33,121 bases of DNA from Streptococcus gallolyticus (lineage in GTDB: Bacteria; Bacillota; Bacilli; Lactobacillales; Streptococcaceae): assembly GCF_003337175.1 (NCBI RefSeq), contig NZ_NETH01000022.1, forward strand, positions 1-33,121, in the 5' to 3' direction. The notes beneath the pieces were generated by a model that ran no database searches, was not told the origin of the DNA, and saw nothing but the letters and a program-made list of their open reading frames with translations. The translations under genes were made by a program, and so were the position numbers. Shown here piece after piece: positions 17,263 to 25,663 of the stretch. Within the stretch, counting starts at the first letter, position 1; every line of letters begins with the position of its first letter.

Positions 17263-18037
17263 GATTATTGCTCGTTATGAGGCGTATTGCCCACGTGAAT
17301 TATCTATGGAAGGAGATATTTCAGGGCTTCAAATTGGCACTCTTGATAAGGAGATTAAGCGTGTGATGATTGCGCTTGATGTCCGTGAGATGACGGTTGC
17401 AGAAGCCATTGAAAAAGGTGTTGATTTGATTATTGTTAAACACGCTCCGATTTTTAAACCGCTTAAGGACTTGGTCGCAACGGCACAAAATCAGATTTAC
17501 CTTGACTTGGTGAAGCACGATATTGCCGTTTATGTTAGTCATACCAACATTGATATTGTGCCAGATGGTTTAAATGATTGGTTTTGTGAGCTCTTGGAGA
17601 TTACGGACACTGACATTTTGACACCAACTGCAGATGGCTATGGGATTGGTCGTATCGGAAAGATTGAGGAGCAGACTTTTTCCGATTTTGCCTTAAAAGT
17701 AAAAGAAAAATTCCATTTGGATAGTGTACGCCTAGTTGCTTATGGAAATCAAGAAACTCTCATTAACCGTGTTGCGATTTGTGGTGGCAGTGGTCAAGGA
17801 TTTTATCGTGACGCCATGGCAAAAGGGGCACAAGTGTATATCACAGGAGATATTTATTATCACACAGCACAAGAAATGATTACTAACGGTATGCTTGCGA
17901 TTGACCCTGGGCATCACATCGAAGTGCTTTTTATCGATAAATTGGTTGAAAAATTCAATGCTTGGAAAGCCGATAATCAATGGAATGTTGATGTTATAGC
18001 CAGCCAAGCAGAAACTAATCCATTTTATCATTTGTAA
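17249..18037 (+). CDS. Nif3-like dinuclear metal centre protein (DUF34)
   Basis: This 262-residue protein of the Nif3/YqfO family has a dinuclear metal site. Visible ligands are H65 in VKHAPIF, H98 and D102 in SHTNID, and the C-terminal [11 protein letters not shown] cyclohydrolase I type 2 is a common database name, but it is poorly supported for this family. The short form without the PII-like insert is present. The strong AAGGAGG site lies inside the end of trmK. A good terminator (18047-18079) follows, so trmK and this gene form a two-gene operon. Confidence 0.9.
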   Translation: MKASEIIARYEAYCPRELSMEGDISGLQIGTLDKEIKRVMIALDVREMTVAEAIEKGVDLIIVKHAPIFKPLKDLVATAQNQIYLDLVKHDIAVYVSHTNIDIVPDGLNDWFCELLEITDTDILTPTADGYGIGRIGKIEEQTFSDFALKVKEKFHLDSVRLVAYGNQETLINRVAICGGSGQGFYRDAMAKGAQVYITGDIYYHTAQEMITNGMLAIDPGHHIEVLFIDKLVEKFNAWKADNQWNVDVIASQAETNPFYHL

Positions 18038-18046
18038 TAAGTTGTG

Positions 18047-18079
18047 GGATTGAGAAGAAATCTCAATCCTATTTTGTTT
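18047..18079 (+). terminator. terminator after the Nif3-like gene
   Basis: A perfect 9-bp stem GGATTGAGA/TCTCAATCC with a 5-base loop is followed by TATTTTGTTT. Confidence 0.85.
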
Positions 18080-18158
18080 AAAAATGTCATGCTAATGCAG
18101 AATTTGTGCTATTTCAGCGCGAGAAATTCCTGAAGACCTTGCAAAAATAGAGAACTTA

Positions 18159-18187
18159 GTGACAGCATTTCCAAAAAATGGTAAAAT
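18159..18187 (+). promoter_or_regulatory. rml operon promoter
   Basis: GTGACA (18159-18164) and TAAAAT (18182-18187) have a 17-base spacer, about 35 bases upstream of rmlA. Confidence 0.55.
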
Positions 18188-18221
18188 AGGACTGATAATT
18201 AATAAAGAGGGAGACCTAACT

Positions 18222-19091
18222 ATGAAAGGTATTATTCTAGCAGGAGGATCTGGTACACGTTTATACCCATTGACTCGTGCGGCTTCAAAACAACTTATGC
18301 CAGTGTATGATAAACCAATGATTTACTACCCATTGTCTACACTAATGTTGGCAGGAATTCGAGATATTTTAATCATCTCAACACCGACTGACATTCATCG
18401 TTTTGAAGAATTACTTGGTGATGGGTCAGAATTTGGAATTTCACTTTCTTATGCCGTCCAACCAAGCCCAGACGGATTGGCACAAGCTTTTATCATCGGT
18501 GAAGAATTCATTGGCGATGATAACGTTGCTCTTATCTTAGGAGATAACATTTATCATGGACCAGGACTTAGCAAAATGCTTCAAAAAGCAGCTAGCAAAG
18601 AAAAAGGGGCTACTGTCTTTGGTTACCAGGTCAAAGACCCAGAACGTTTTGGTGTTGTTGAATTTGATGACAATCGCAACGCGATTTCAATCGAAGAAAA
18701 ACCAGAACATCCAAAATCTCACTATGCTGTAACAGGTCTTTATTTCTATGACAATGATGTTGTTGAAATTGCTAAAAGCATTAAACCAAGTGCGCGTGGT
18801 GAGCTTGAAATTACAGATGTCAACAAAATTTACCTTGAACGTGGCGACCTTTCTGTAGAAGTTATGGAACGTGGTTTTGCATGGCTTGATACAGGAACGC
18901 ACGAAAGTCTTTTGGAAGCAGCTCAATACATTGAAACTGTACAACGTATGCAAAATCTTCAAGTAGCAAACTTGGAAGAAATTGCTTACCGTATGGGTTA
19001 CATCACAAAAGAAGATGTTCATAATCTTGCACAACCATTGAAGAAAAACGAATACGGAAAATACTTGCTTCGTTTGATTGGAGAAGAGTAA
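18222..19091 (+). CDS. rmlA: glucose-1-phosphate thymidylyltransferase
   Basis: RmlA makes dTDP-glucose from glucose-1-phosphate and dTTP, the first step to dTDP-L-rhamnose for streptococcal rhamnose-containing wall polysaccharide. The 289-residue protein has the nucleotidyltransferase motif [11 protein letters not shown] at 8-18, the substrate-loop residues [16 protein letters not shown] at 22-37 and LGDNIYHG. The frame is open from 18159, but the ATG at 18222 has a GAGGGAG site and gives the exact family start. The stop overlaps rmlC by one base. The symbols cpsL and rfbA are also used. Confidence 0.96.
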   Translation: MKGIILAGGSGTRLYPLTRAASKQLMPVYDKPMIYYPLSTLMLAGIRDILIISTPTDIHRFEELLGDGSEFGISLSYAVQPSPDGLAQAFIIGEEFIGDDNVALILGDNIYHGPGLSKMLQKAASKEKGATVFGYQVKDPERFGVVEFDDNRNAISIEEKPEHPKSHYAVTGLYFYDNDVVEIAKSIKPSARGELEITDVNKIYLERGDLSVEVMERGFAWLDTGTHESLLEAAQYIETVQRMQNLQVANLEEIAYRMGYITKEDVHNLAQPLKKNEYGKYLLRLIGEE

Positions 19092-19684
19092 TGACAGAAC
19101 AGTTTTTTGGTAAAGAATTAGCAGCGCGTAAAATTGAAGCTATCCCTGGAATGATTGAATTTGATATTCCAGTTCACGGTGACAATCGCGGATGGTTCAA
19201 AGAAAACTTTCAAAAAGAAAAAATGCTTCCTCTTGGTTTTCCAGAATCTTTCTTTGCAGAAGGTAAATTACAAAATAACGTCAGCTTCTCACATAAAAAT
19301 GTTTTGCGTGGACTTCATGCAGAACCTTGGGATAAATACATCTCTGTGGCTGACGAAGGTAAAGTTCTAGGGTCATGGGTTGACCTACGTGAAGGTGACA
19401 GCTTTGGTCATGTTTATCAAACTGTTATTGATGCCTCAAAAGGTATCTTTGTTCCTCGCGGTGTTGCCAATGGTTTCCAAGTATTGTCTGATAAAGTTGC
19501 CTATAGCTATTTGGTTAATGATTACTGGGCACTTAAACTCAAACCCAAATATGCCTTTGTTAACTATGCAGACCCAACATTAGGCATTAAATGGGAAAAC
19601 TTGGAAGCAGCAGAAGTCTCTGAAGCTGACAAAAATCACCCATTGCTTAAAGACGTTAAACCATTAAGCAAAGAAGATTTGTAA
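19091..19684 (+). CDS. rmlC: dTDP-4-dehydrorhamnose 3,5-epimerase-type protein
   Basis: RmlC is a cupin-fold epimerase acting on the product of RmlB. The 197-residue protein has the conserved RGLHAEPWDKYISV stretch with H76, DLREGDSFG, and the FVPRGVANGFQVLSD motif. It belongs to the streptococcal form that starts about 15 residues earlier than the E. coli enzyme. Its start overlaps the rmlA stop by one base and a GGAGA site is present. The gene order rmlA-rmlC-rmlB is the usual streptococcal one. Confidence 0.93.
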   Translation: MTEQFFGKELAARKIEAIPGMIEFDIPVHGDNRGWFKENFQKEKMLPLGFPESFFAEGKLQNNVSFSHKNVLRGLHAEPWDKYISVADEGKVLGSWVDLREGDSFGHVYQTVIDASKGIFVPRGVANGFQVLSDKVAYSYLVNDYWALKLKPKYAFVNYADPTLGIKWENLEAAEVSEADKNHPLLKDVKPLSKEDL

Positions 19685-19705
19685 TACCTAATAAAAAATA
19701 AATCA

Positions 19706-20906
<1,201 letters not shown>

Positions 20907-20910
20907 TCAT

Positions 20911-20959
20911 AAAAGCCTATCGTATCAAGGGTTACAGCTTGTGCGACAGGCTTTTTTTG
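20911..20959 (+). terminator. terminator of the rml operon
   Basis: AAAGCCT pairs with AGGCTTT, followed by a T-run; TCG/CGA extend the stem after one mismatch. Confidence 0.8.
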
Positions 20960-21000
20960 TGTGTAAGGGGCATTTTCGGGGCAACATAAGGGTAGAAAAA

Positions 21001-21009
21001 TGGTATAAT
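21001..21009 (+). promoter_or_regulatory. promoter of the HD-domain gene (extended -10)
   Basis: TGGTATAAT gives an extended -10, hexamer 21004-21009, 35 bases before the gene. No clear -35. Confidence 0.5.
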
Positions 21010-21043
21010 AAATTTAATTTTTTTCGGTAAGGGAGGAACAGTG

Positions 21044-21466
21044 ATGAAAGATGATATCAAATTAGCTCACGAAATTGCTAAAAGAGCACATCACGATCAA
21101 GTTGACAAAGCTGGTGTGCCGTATATTTTACACCCTGAGACGGTGGCATCGTTTGTCACGAAAGATGATGAAAAAATTGTTGCCTATTTACACGATGTGA
21201 TAGAAGACACTCCTTATCAGCTGAGTGATTTAGAAGAAACAAGTTTCTCGTCTGAAATCATAAAAGCAGTTGATTTATTGACTAGAAAAGATGGGCAATC
21301 GTACAAGCAATATCTTAAACTTGTTAAAACAAATGAATTAGCACGTGTTGTCAAATTGGCGGATTTAAAGCACAATTCAGATTTATCAAGGCTGGTTCAG
21401 GTCACTCGAAACGACATCAAACGTCTGAAAAAATACCAAGATGCCATTATATTTTTAAGCACTTAG
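21044..21466 (+). CDS. HD-domain protein, RelA/SpoT hydrolase-like
   Basis: This 140-residue protein consists of one HD phosphohydrolase domain. HHDQVDKAGVPYILHPETVA resembles the start of the RelA/SpoT hydrolase domain. The metal pair H50-D51 lies in AYLHDVIEDT, and KLADLKHN supplies the later Asp. No synthetase, TGS or ACT domain is present, so it is a stand-alone hydrolase like small Mesh1-type enzymes; its true substrate is not known. A GTG lies at 21041, but the ATG at 21044 is better spaced from GGGAGGA. The stop codon lies inside the terminator stem. Confidence 0.85.
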   Translation: MKDDIKLAHEIAKRAHHDQVDKAGVPYILHPETVASFVTKDDEKIVAYLHDVIEDTPYQLSDLEETSFSSEIIKAVDLLTRKDGQSYKQYLKLVKTNELARVVKLADLKHNSDLSRLVQVTRNDIKRLKKYQDAIIFLST

Positions 21467-21486
21467 ATAGCTCTATGTGCTTTTTA
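21457..21486 (+). terminator. terminator overlapping the HD gene stop
   Basis: AAGCAC-T-TAGA pairs with TCTA-T-GTGCTT around a 4-base loop with one mismatch, followed by TTTTTA. The TAG stop is part of the left arm. Confidence 0.8.
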
Positions 21487-21551
21487 TTCCCCTTAAAAAT
21501 AGGAAATGCCGTCTAAGTTAACCTTTGATTCAAGAATTGTCCTTAGTTTTC

Positions 21552-21560
21552 TGGTACAAT
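21552..21560 (+). promoter_or_regulatory. mutX promoter (extended -10)
   Basis: TGGTACAAT with the hexamer at 21555-21560, 27 bases before mutX. The -35 is unclear. Confidence 0.45.
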
Positions 21561-21586
21561 AGAATAAAACAAGAAAGAAGAGAGAA

Positions 21587-22069
21587 ATGACAAAATTAGC
21601 AACGATTTGTTATATTGATAATGGTGAAGCGCTTTTACTTTTACATCGTAATAAGAAACCAAATGATGTTCACGAAGGAAAATGGATTTCTGTTGGTGGT
21701 AAGCTAGAAGCAGGCGAGACACCAGATGAATGTGCGAAACGTGAGATTTTCGAGGAAACGCATTTTACTGTTAAAGAAATGGATTTCAAGGGAGTGATTA
21801 CGTTCCCAGAATTCACACCAGGGCATGATTGGTACACTTATGTTTTCAAGGTAACCGATTTTGAGGGAGAATTGATTTCTGATGAAGAGTCACGTGAAGG
21901 AACTTTAGAGTGGGTGCCTTATGACCAAGTCCTATCAAAACCGACTTGGGAGGGTGACTACGAAATTTTTAAATGGATTTTGGATGATGTGTCATTCTTT
22001 TCAGCCAAATTTACTTACGACGACGAACAGCGCTTGATTGATAAAAGCGTGATATTTTATGATAAATGA
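21587..22069 (+). CDS. mutX: 8-oxo-dGTP diphosphatase, Nudix family
   Basis: The enzyme cleans the nucleotide pool by hydrolysing oxidised dGTP. The 160-residue protein resembles pneumococcal MutX along its length (LATICYIDNG, HRNKKPNDVHEGKW, FPEFTPGHDWYTYVFKV). The Nudix box runs from G38 to F60. It keeps G38, E44, R52, E53, E56 and E57, but has His instead of the usual Gly at 59 (EETHF), a mild departure that also occurs in other Nudix proteins. It is a single gene with its own promoter. Confidence 0.88.
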   Translation: MTKLATICYIDNGEALLLLHRNKKPNDVHEGKWISVGGKLEAGETPDECAKREIFEETHFTVKEMDFKGVITFPEFTPGHDWYTYVFKVTDFEGELISDEESREGTLEWVPYDQVLSKPTWEGDYEIFKWILDDVSFFSAKFTYDDEQRLIDKSVIFYDK

Positions 22070-22106
22070 GCGCATCATTCTAAAAAATGGTGATTTTAAT
22101 AGAAAA

Positions 22107-22115
22107 TGCTATAAT
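22107..22115 (+). promoter_or_regulatory. promoter of the permease-TPR operon (extended -10)
   Basis: TGCTATAAT, hexamer 22110-22115, 47 bases upstream of the AI-2E-family gene. No good -35. Confidence 0.5.
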
Positions 22116-22161
22116 GGAAATTAGTTTAATCATTGATTGCAAACAGTAGTGAGGAGTTTTC

Positions 22162-23349
22162 ATGAAATATCATCAAGAGAAGAAATTTACAGATTCTTGG
22201 TTTTTTAAGTGGTTTTTAAATAATCAAGCAGTTGTCGCTGTTTTGATTACTTTTCTTATGTTTTTAACCCTTTATCTCTTTACCAAGATTTCATTTTTAT
22301 TTACGCCGATTATATCTTTTGTAGCTATTATTATGTTGCCTTTGGTGATTTCGGCAATTCTCTATTATTTAATCAAACCCTTGGTTGATTTTATTGAGAA
22401 ACGTGGCGTTAGTCGGACAACTTCTATTTTTATTGTGTTTGCGATTATCATTGCTTTGTTAATCTGGGCTGTGGCAAGCTTTATCCCAACGATTCAAGAG
22501 CAGTTAACGTCTTTCGTTGAGAATTTACCAAGTTATGTTAGAAGCATTAATGTTGAAGCCAATAAATTTTTAGAGAGCCCCTGGCTAGCCAATTATCAAG
22601 AAGAATTGGAAGAAATGCTGTCAAATGTGAGCACGAAAGCGATTGATTATGCGGAAAGCTTTTCGAAAAATGCGATTGACTGGGCATCAAATTTTGCCAG
22701 TGCGATTGCTCGTGTAACTGTAGCAATCATTATGTCGCCTTTTATCTTATTTTATTTCTTGCGTGATAGCGGTAAGATGAAAGAAGGCTTATTAAACACA
22801 CTTCCGACACGGATGCGCGGCCCAATTTCGCGTGTTCTCGGTGATATTAATAAACAATTGGCTGGTTATGTTCAAGGACAAGTAACGGTTGCTATTGTTG
22901 TTGGTATTATGTTTACGATTTTCTTTAATATTATTGGTTTGCGTTATGCGGCTACTTTTGGGATTATCGCTGGTTTTCTTAATATGATTCCTTATCTTGG
23001 AAGCTTTCTTGCCATGGTTCCAGTCGTTATCATGGGAGTTGTCCAAGGTCCGATTATGCTCATTAAAGTTTTGATAACATTTGTTGTTGAGCAGACAATC
23101 GAGGGACGTTTTGTTTCACCTTTGGTTCTGGGAAGCAAATTGAGCATTCACCCGATTACCATCATGTTTATTTTGCTAACGTCTGGGTCAATGTTTGGTG
23201 TTTGGGGCGTTTTCCTAGGGATTCCAATTTACGCTTCAATCAAAGTTGTTGTTAAAGAAATTTTTGAATGGTACAAACGTATCAGTGGTTTGTATGAGGA
23301 AGAAGTACTTGTTATAGAAGGGGAAGAAAAAGCTAAAGATGTTGAATAG
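22162..23349 (+). CDS. AI-2E-family (UPF0118) membrane transporter
   Basis: The protein has 395 residues and about eight membrane helices: two or three near the N-terminus (31-110), a soluble amphipathic stretch (about 115-190), then five more to about 355. The signature PYLGSFLAMVPVV and the VSPLVLGSKLSIHP motif identify the family. Members export varied small solutes or act as Na+/H+ antiporters; autoinducer-2 transport is not shown for most. The start has a GAGGAG site. The stop overlaps the next gene by 11 bases. Confidence 0.9.
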   Translation: MKYHQEKKFTDSWFFKWFLNNQAVVAVLITFLMFLTLYLFTKISFLFTPIISFVAIIMLPLVISAILYYLIKPLVDFIEKRGVSRTTSIFIVFAIIIALLIWAVASFIPTIQEQLTSFVENLPSYVRSINVEANKFLESPWLANYQEELEEMLSNVSTKAIDYAESFSKNAIDWASNFASAIARVTVAIIMSPFILFYFLRDSGKMKEGLLNTLPTRMRGPISRVLGDINKQLAGYVQGQVTVAIVVGIMFTIFFNIIGLRYAATFGIIAGFLNMIPYLGSFLAMVPVVIMGVVQGPIMLIKVLITFVVEQTIEGRFVSPLVLGSKLSIHPITIMFILLTSGSMFGVWGVFLGIPIYASIKVVVKEIFEWYKRISGLYEEEVLVIEGEEKAKDVE

Positions 23350-24574
23350 TGAAAAAATGGTGGCTTCGATTCAAAATCAAGATTTGGAGCATGCTGATAA
23401 ATATTTTAAACGCGCCTTAAAAGAAGATGATGCTGAGATGCTCTTGGAATTGGCAGAATATCTTGAAAGCATTGGTTTTTTGCCACAAGCAAGGGAAATT
23501 TATTTGCAGGAGCGTGAGAGTTATCCTGAAGTAAATATTAACCTAGCGCAGATTGCAACTGAAGATGGTGATATTGAGGGAGCTTTCTTGTATTTGGATG
23601 CCATTTCACCAGAAAGCGAAGCATATTTGTCAGCTTTGCTTGTCATGGCTGATATTTACGATATGGAAGGTTTGACAGATGTTGCGCGTGAGAAATTATT
23701 GCTAGCTAGTGAAATCAGCGATGAACCATTGGTTATTTTTGGTTTGGCTGAAATTGAGTTAGAATTAGGTAATTTTAATCAAGCAATCAAAGAATACGCT
23801 AAGTTGGACAATCGTGAAATCCTTGCATTAACGGGGATTTCTACTTATCAACGTATCGGTCGTGCTTATGCTAGTCTTGGGAAATTTGAGGCAGCGATTG
23901 AATTTCTTGAAAAAGCGATTGACATTGAATACGACGACGGAACAATTTTTGAATTAGCCACTATTTTGTATGACCAAGGGGAATATCAAAAGGCAAATGT
24001 TTACTTTAAGCAGTTGGATACGATGAATCCTGATTTTGAGGGCTATGAATATGTCTATGCCCAATCTCTCCATGAGGAAAATAAAACAGAAGAAGCGCTT
24101 CGCCTAGTTCAAAAAGGTTTGAGCAAAAACGAATTTGATACCAATTTGTTGCTTGCTGCGTCACAATTGTCATATGAGTTGCATGATTCTAAGCAAGCTG
24201 AAAGCTATCTTTTGAAAGCAAAAGATGTTGCGGTTGATGATGAAGATGTCTTGCTGCGTTTGACCAACTTGTATTTGGAAGAAGAGCGTTATGAAGATGT
24301 TGTTGCTTTGTCACGTGATAATATCGATAGTGTCTTAACAAAATGGAATATCGCTAAAGCTTACCAAGCCTTGGAAGCTGATAAAAAAGCGCTCAAGCTT
24401 TATGATGAATTGGCGACAGATTTAGCGGATAATCCAGAATTCTTGCAAGATTATGCTTATATTTTACGTGAATTTGGGCAAAAGGAACGTGCTTATCAAG
24501 TTGCAGAACGTTATTTGCAATTGGTTCCAGATGATGTGAATATGGTGGAATTTTTAAGTGAAAATGAATTTTAG
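23339..24574 (+). CDS. tetratricopeptide-repeat protein
   Basis: This is a 411-residue cytoplasmic protein built almost wholly of TPR-like helix pairs, about ten, recurring every 34 residues or so from residue 14 on. Clear units are FGLAEIELELGNFNQAIKEY, RIGRAYASLGKFEAAIEFLE and ATILYDQGEYQKANVYFKQL. TPR arrays mediate protein contacts; no catalytic domain is present. It is coupled to the permease gene by an 11-base overlap and to the small membrane protein behind it. Homologues occur in other streptococci without known function. Confidence 0.9.
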   Translation: MLNSEKMVASIQNQDLEHADKYFKRALKEDDAEMLLELAEYLESIGFLPQAREIYLQERESYPEVNINLAQIATEDGDIEGAFLYLDAISPESEAYLSALLVMADIYDMEGLTDVAREKLLLASEISDEPLVIFGLAEIELELGNFNQAIKEYAKLDNREILALTGISTYQRIGRAYASLGKFEAAIEFLEKAIDIEYDDGTIFELATILYDQGEYQKANVYFKQLDTMNPDFEGYEYVYAQSLHEENKTEEALRLVQKGLSKNEFDTNLLLAASQLSYELHDSKQAESYLLKAKDVAVDDEDVLLRLTNLYLEEERYEDVVALSRDNIDSVLTKWNIAKAYQALEADKKALKLYDELATDLADNPEFLQDYAYILREFGQKERAYQVAERYLQLVPDDVNMVEFLSENEF

Positions 24575-24734
24575 AAATCTCTTGGTCAGCAATCTCATTA
24601 CGGTCATCATTATCTTTGTTTTGTTAAGTATTTTTGACCATAGTGGCGACCCATTGCGCAAGATCATTATTGTATTTGTCGGATTTATCGTGATGACCAC
24701 TTATGATTTTGTTAGAACAAGACGAAAAAAGTAA
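24564..24734 (+). CDS. 56-residue two-helix membrane protein, unknown
   Basis: The sequence begins MNFRNLLVSN and ends YDFVRTRRKK. Two hydrophobic helices (about 7-24 and 33-48) flank a polar turn DHSGDPLRK. The positively charged tail suggests the C-terminus is cytoplasmic. Its ATG overlaps the TPR gene by 11 bases; a GTG two codons earlier is an alternative start. A strong terminator follows 10 bases after the stop, so it is the last gene of the permease-TPR operon. No family recognised. Confidence 0.7.
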   Translation: MNFRNLLVSNLITVIIIFVLLSIFDHSGDPLRKIIIVFVGFIVMTTYDFVRTRRKK

Positions 24735-24744
24735 TCAGTTCAGT

Positions 24745-24780
24745 AGAAGTTGAGACAAAGGTGCTCAACTTCTTTATTTT
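24745..24780 (+). terminator. terminator of the permease-TPR operon
   Basis: A perfect 10-bp stem AGAAGTTGAG/CTCAACTTCT with a 9-base loop, followed by TTATTTT. Confidence 0.9.
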
Positions 24781-24800
24781 GTGTAGACATCATTTACAAG
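24750..24800 (+). repeat. dispersed intergenic repeat, copy B
   Basis: The counterpart of 16374-16424. It covers most of the terminator and about 20 bases beyond it (CATCATTTACAAGAT against TTATTATTTACAAGAC). Confidence 0.45.
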
Positions 24801-24821
24801 ATAAATTTTTTGATTTTTCTA

Positions 24822-24850
24822 TCGACATATCGAGAAGAATAGATATAATG
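24822..24850 (+). promoter_or_regulatory. promoter of the ArsR-family gene with repeated TATCGA
   Basis: TCGACA (24822-24827) and TATAAT (24845-24850) have a 17-base spacer. The predicted RNA start coincides with the ATG at 24856. TATCGA occurs at 24820-24825 and 24828-24833, overlapping the -35, and again at 25183-25188 before the next reading frame: a plausible operator motif. Confidence 0.6.
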
Positions 24851-24855
24851 GAATC

Positions 24856-25158
24856 ATGGAAAATGTAGAAATCTTTAAAGCCTTAGCCAATGACTATCGA
24901 TTACAAATCCTTTTTTGCTTGAAAAATCCAGAAAAATATTTTGCCCATGAGGAAAATGTGGATATGAGAGAAGTAGGCGTTTGTGTTGGTGAAATTCAAA
25001 AACAATTAGGGCTAACACAGTCAACGACGTCCCACTATCTTTCAATGCTCCAAAAAGCTAATCTGTTGATTGCTACCAGAATCGGAAAATGGACTTATTA
25101 TCGTCGTAACGAAGTAACGCTTAAACACCTTCGTGACTTTATCGATAAAGAGTTGTAA
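24856..25158 (+). CDS. ArsR-family transcriptional regulator
   Basis: This 100-residue winged-helix repressor has an N-terminal EIFKALANDYRLQILFCL typical of ArsR and a recognition helix region LGLTQSTTSHYLSMLQKANLL at about 52-72. A wing follows (RIGKWTYYRRN). The classical metal site ELCVCD is absent; C36 (GVCVGEI) is the only nearby Cys, so the signal is probably not arsenic. No Shine-Dalgarno precedes the ATG, and the promoter spacing suggests a leaderless transcript. Its likely target, a downstream gene, survives only as a 20-codon frame. Confidence 0.85.
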   Translation: MENVEIFKALANDYRLQILFCLKNPEKYFAHEENVDMREVGVCVGEIQKQLGLTQSTTSHYLSMLQKANLLIATRIGKWTYYRRNEVTLKHLRDFIDKEL

Positions 25159-25254
25159 AAAAAGAATTTTTTTGAAAGAATATATCGAAAAATCCAAATA
25201 TATCATTTTGAAGTTTTCTATGATTTTCTACAATACAGAAAAAGGGGTCATTTT

Positions 25255-25317
25255 ATGTCAAATCAACCAACCGACAAAGTCGTTTTGTGTCATGCAGTTA
25301 ACTATCATTCTTTCTGA
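25255..25317 (+). pseudogene. 20-codon open frame, probable remnant of the ArsR target gene
   Basis: After a good AAAAGGGG site an ATG starts a frame reading MSNQPTDKVVLCHAV and ending in HSF-stop. The stop falls where a nested palindromic element (25314-25448) begins, which may have cut the gene short. No family is recognised from so few residues; it could also be a genuine small peptide. Confidence 0.35.
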
Positions 25318-25448
25318 AATGGTTTAGACAATATAAGCAGTGATAAGCGAATCGGTTATGTTATCAGAATCGATTCGCTTTTGTGATATGATGACAGATT
25401 GTCTAAAATTGGCTTGATATTTTTATTTTAGAGCAGAACCATTTTCAG
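25314..25448. repeat. nested palindromic element, MITE-like
   Basis: There are three concentric inverted repeats: CTGAAATGGTT/AACCATTTTCAG (25314-25324 and 25437-25448, one extra base), a perfect TTTAGACAAT/ATTGTCTAAA (25323-25332 and 25398-25407), and a perfect AAGCGAATCG/CGATTCGCTT (25345-25354 and 25371-25380). The innermost is followed by TTTG and could terminate transcription. No transposase is encoded. Confidence 0.5.
25345..25383 (+). terminator. terminator-like core of the palindromic element
   Basis: A perfect 10-bp GC-rich stem with a 16-base loop, followed by TTTTG. It would isolate alsS from upstream transcription. Confidence 0.6.
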
Positions 25449-25495
25449 ATTATTTAAAATTATTTCAAAGAAAGATAAAGAAAAAATTCACAAAC

Positions 25496-25567
25496 AATTT
25501 TTCACAAACTTTTTGTAAAACTATGCTATAATTGAACTATACTTGTGAAAAAATAAAAATTTGTGAT
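25496..25567 (+). promoter_or_regulatory. alsS promoter flanked by inverted TTCACAA repeats
   Basis: The extended -10 TGCTATAAT has its hexamer at 25527-25532. It lies between AATTTTTCACAA (25496-25507) and TTGTGAAAAAAT (25543-25554), an inverted repeat. Further half-sites are TTCACAA at 25487-25493 and TTGTGAT at 25561-25567. TTGTGA halves are those of Rex-type redox repressors, though the wide spacing is not the compact Rex site. The RNA leader to alsS is about 125 bases. Confidence 0.5.
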
Positions 25568-25663
25568 TTAGATTTGACTGATTCTCCCACCAAATCCAGC
25601 TATGATTTTGCGACTGTTCGACGGTAGAATGAATGAGTCATCTAAAGGTATACAGGAGATAAA

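Noticed and set aside
18687..19034. 115-codon minus-strand frame inside rmlA
   Set aside because: Phe/Cys-rich composition typical of an antisense shadow; rmlA is certain.
25487..25567. CRISPR-like or tandem repeat array
   Set aside because: Only 7-base half-sites recur; there are no full repeats or regular spacers here or elsewhere in the window.
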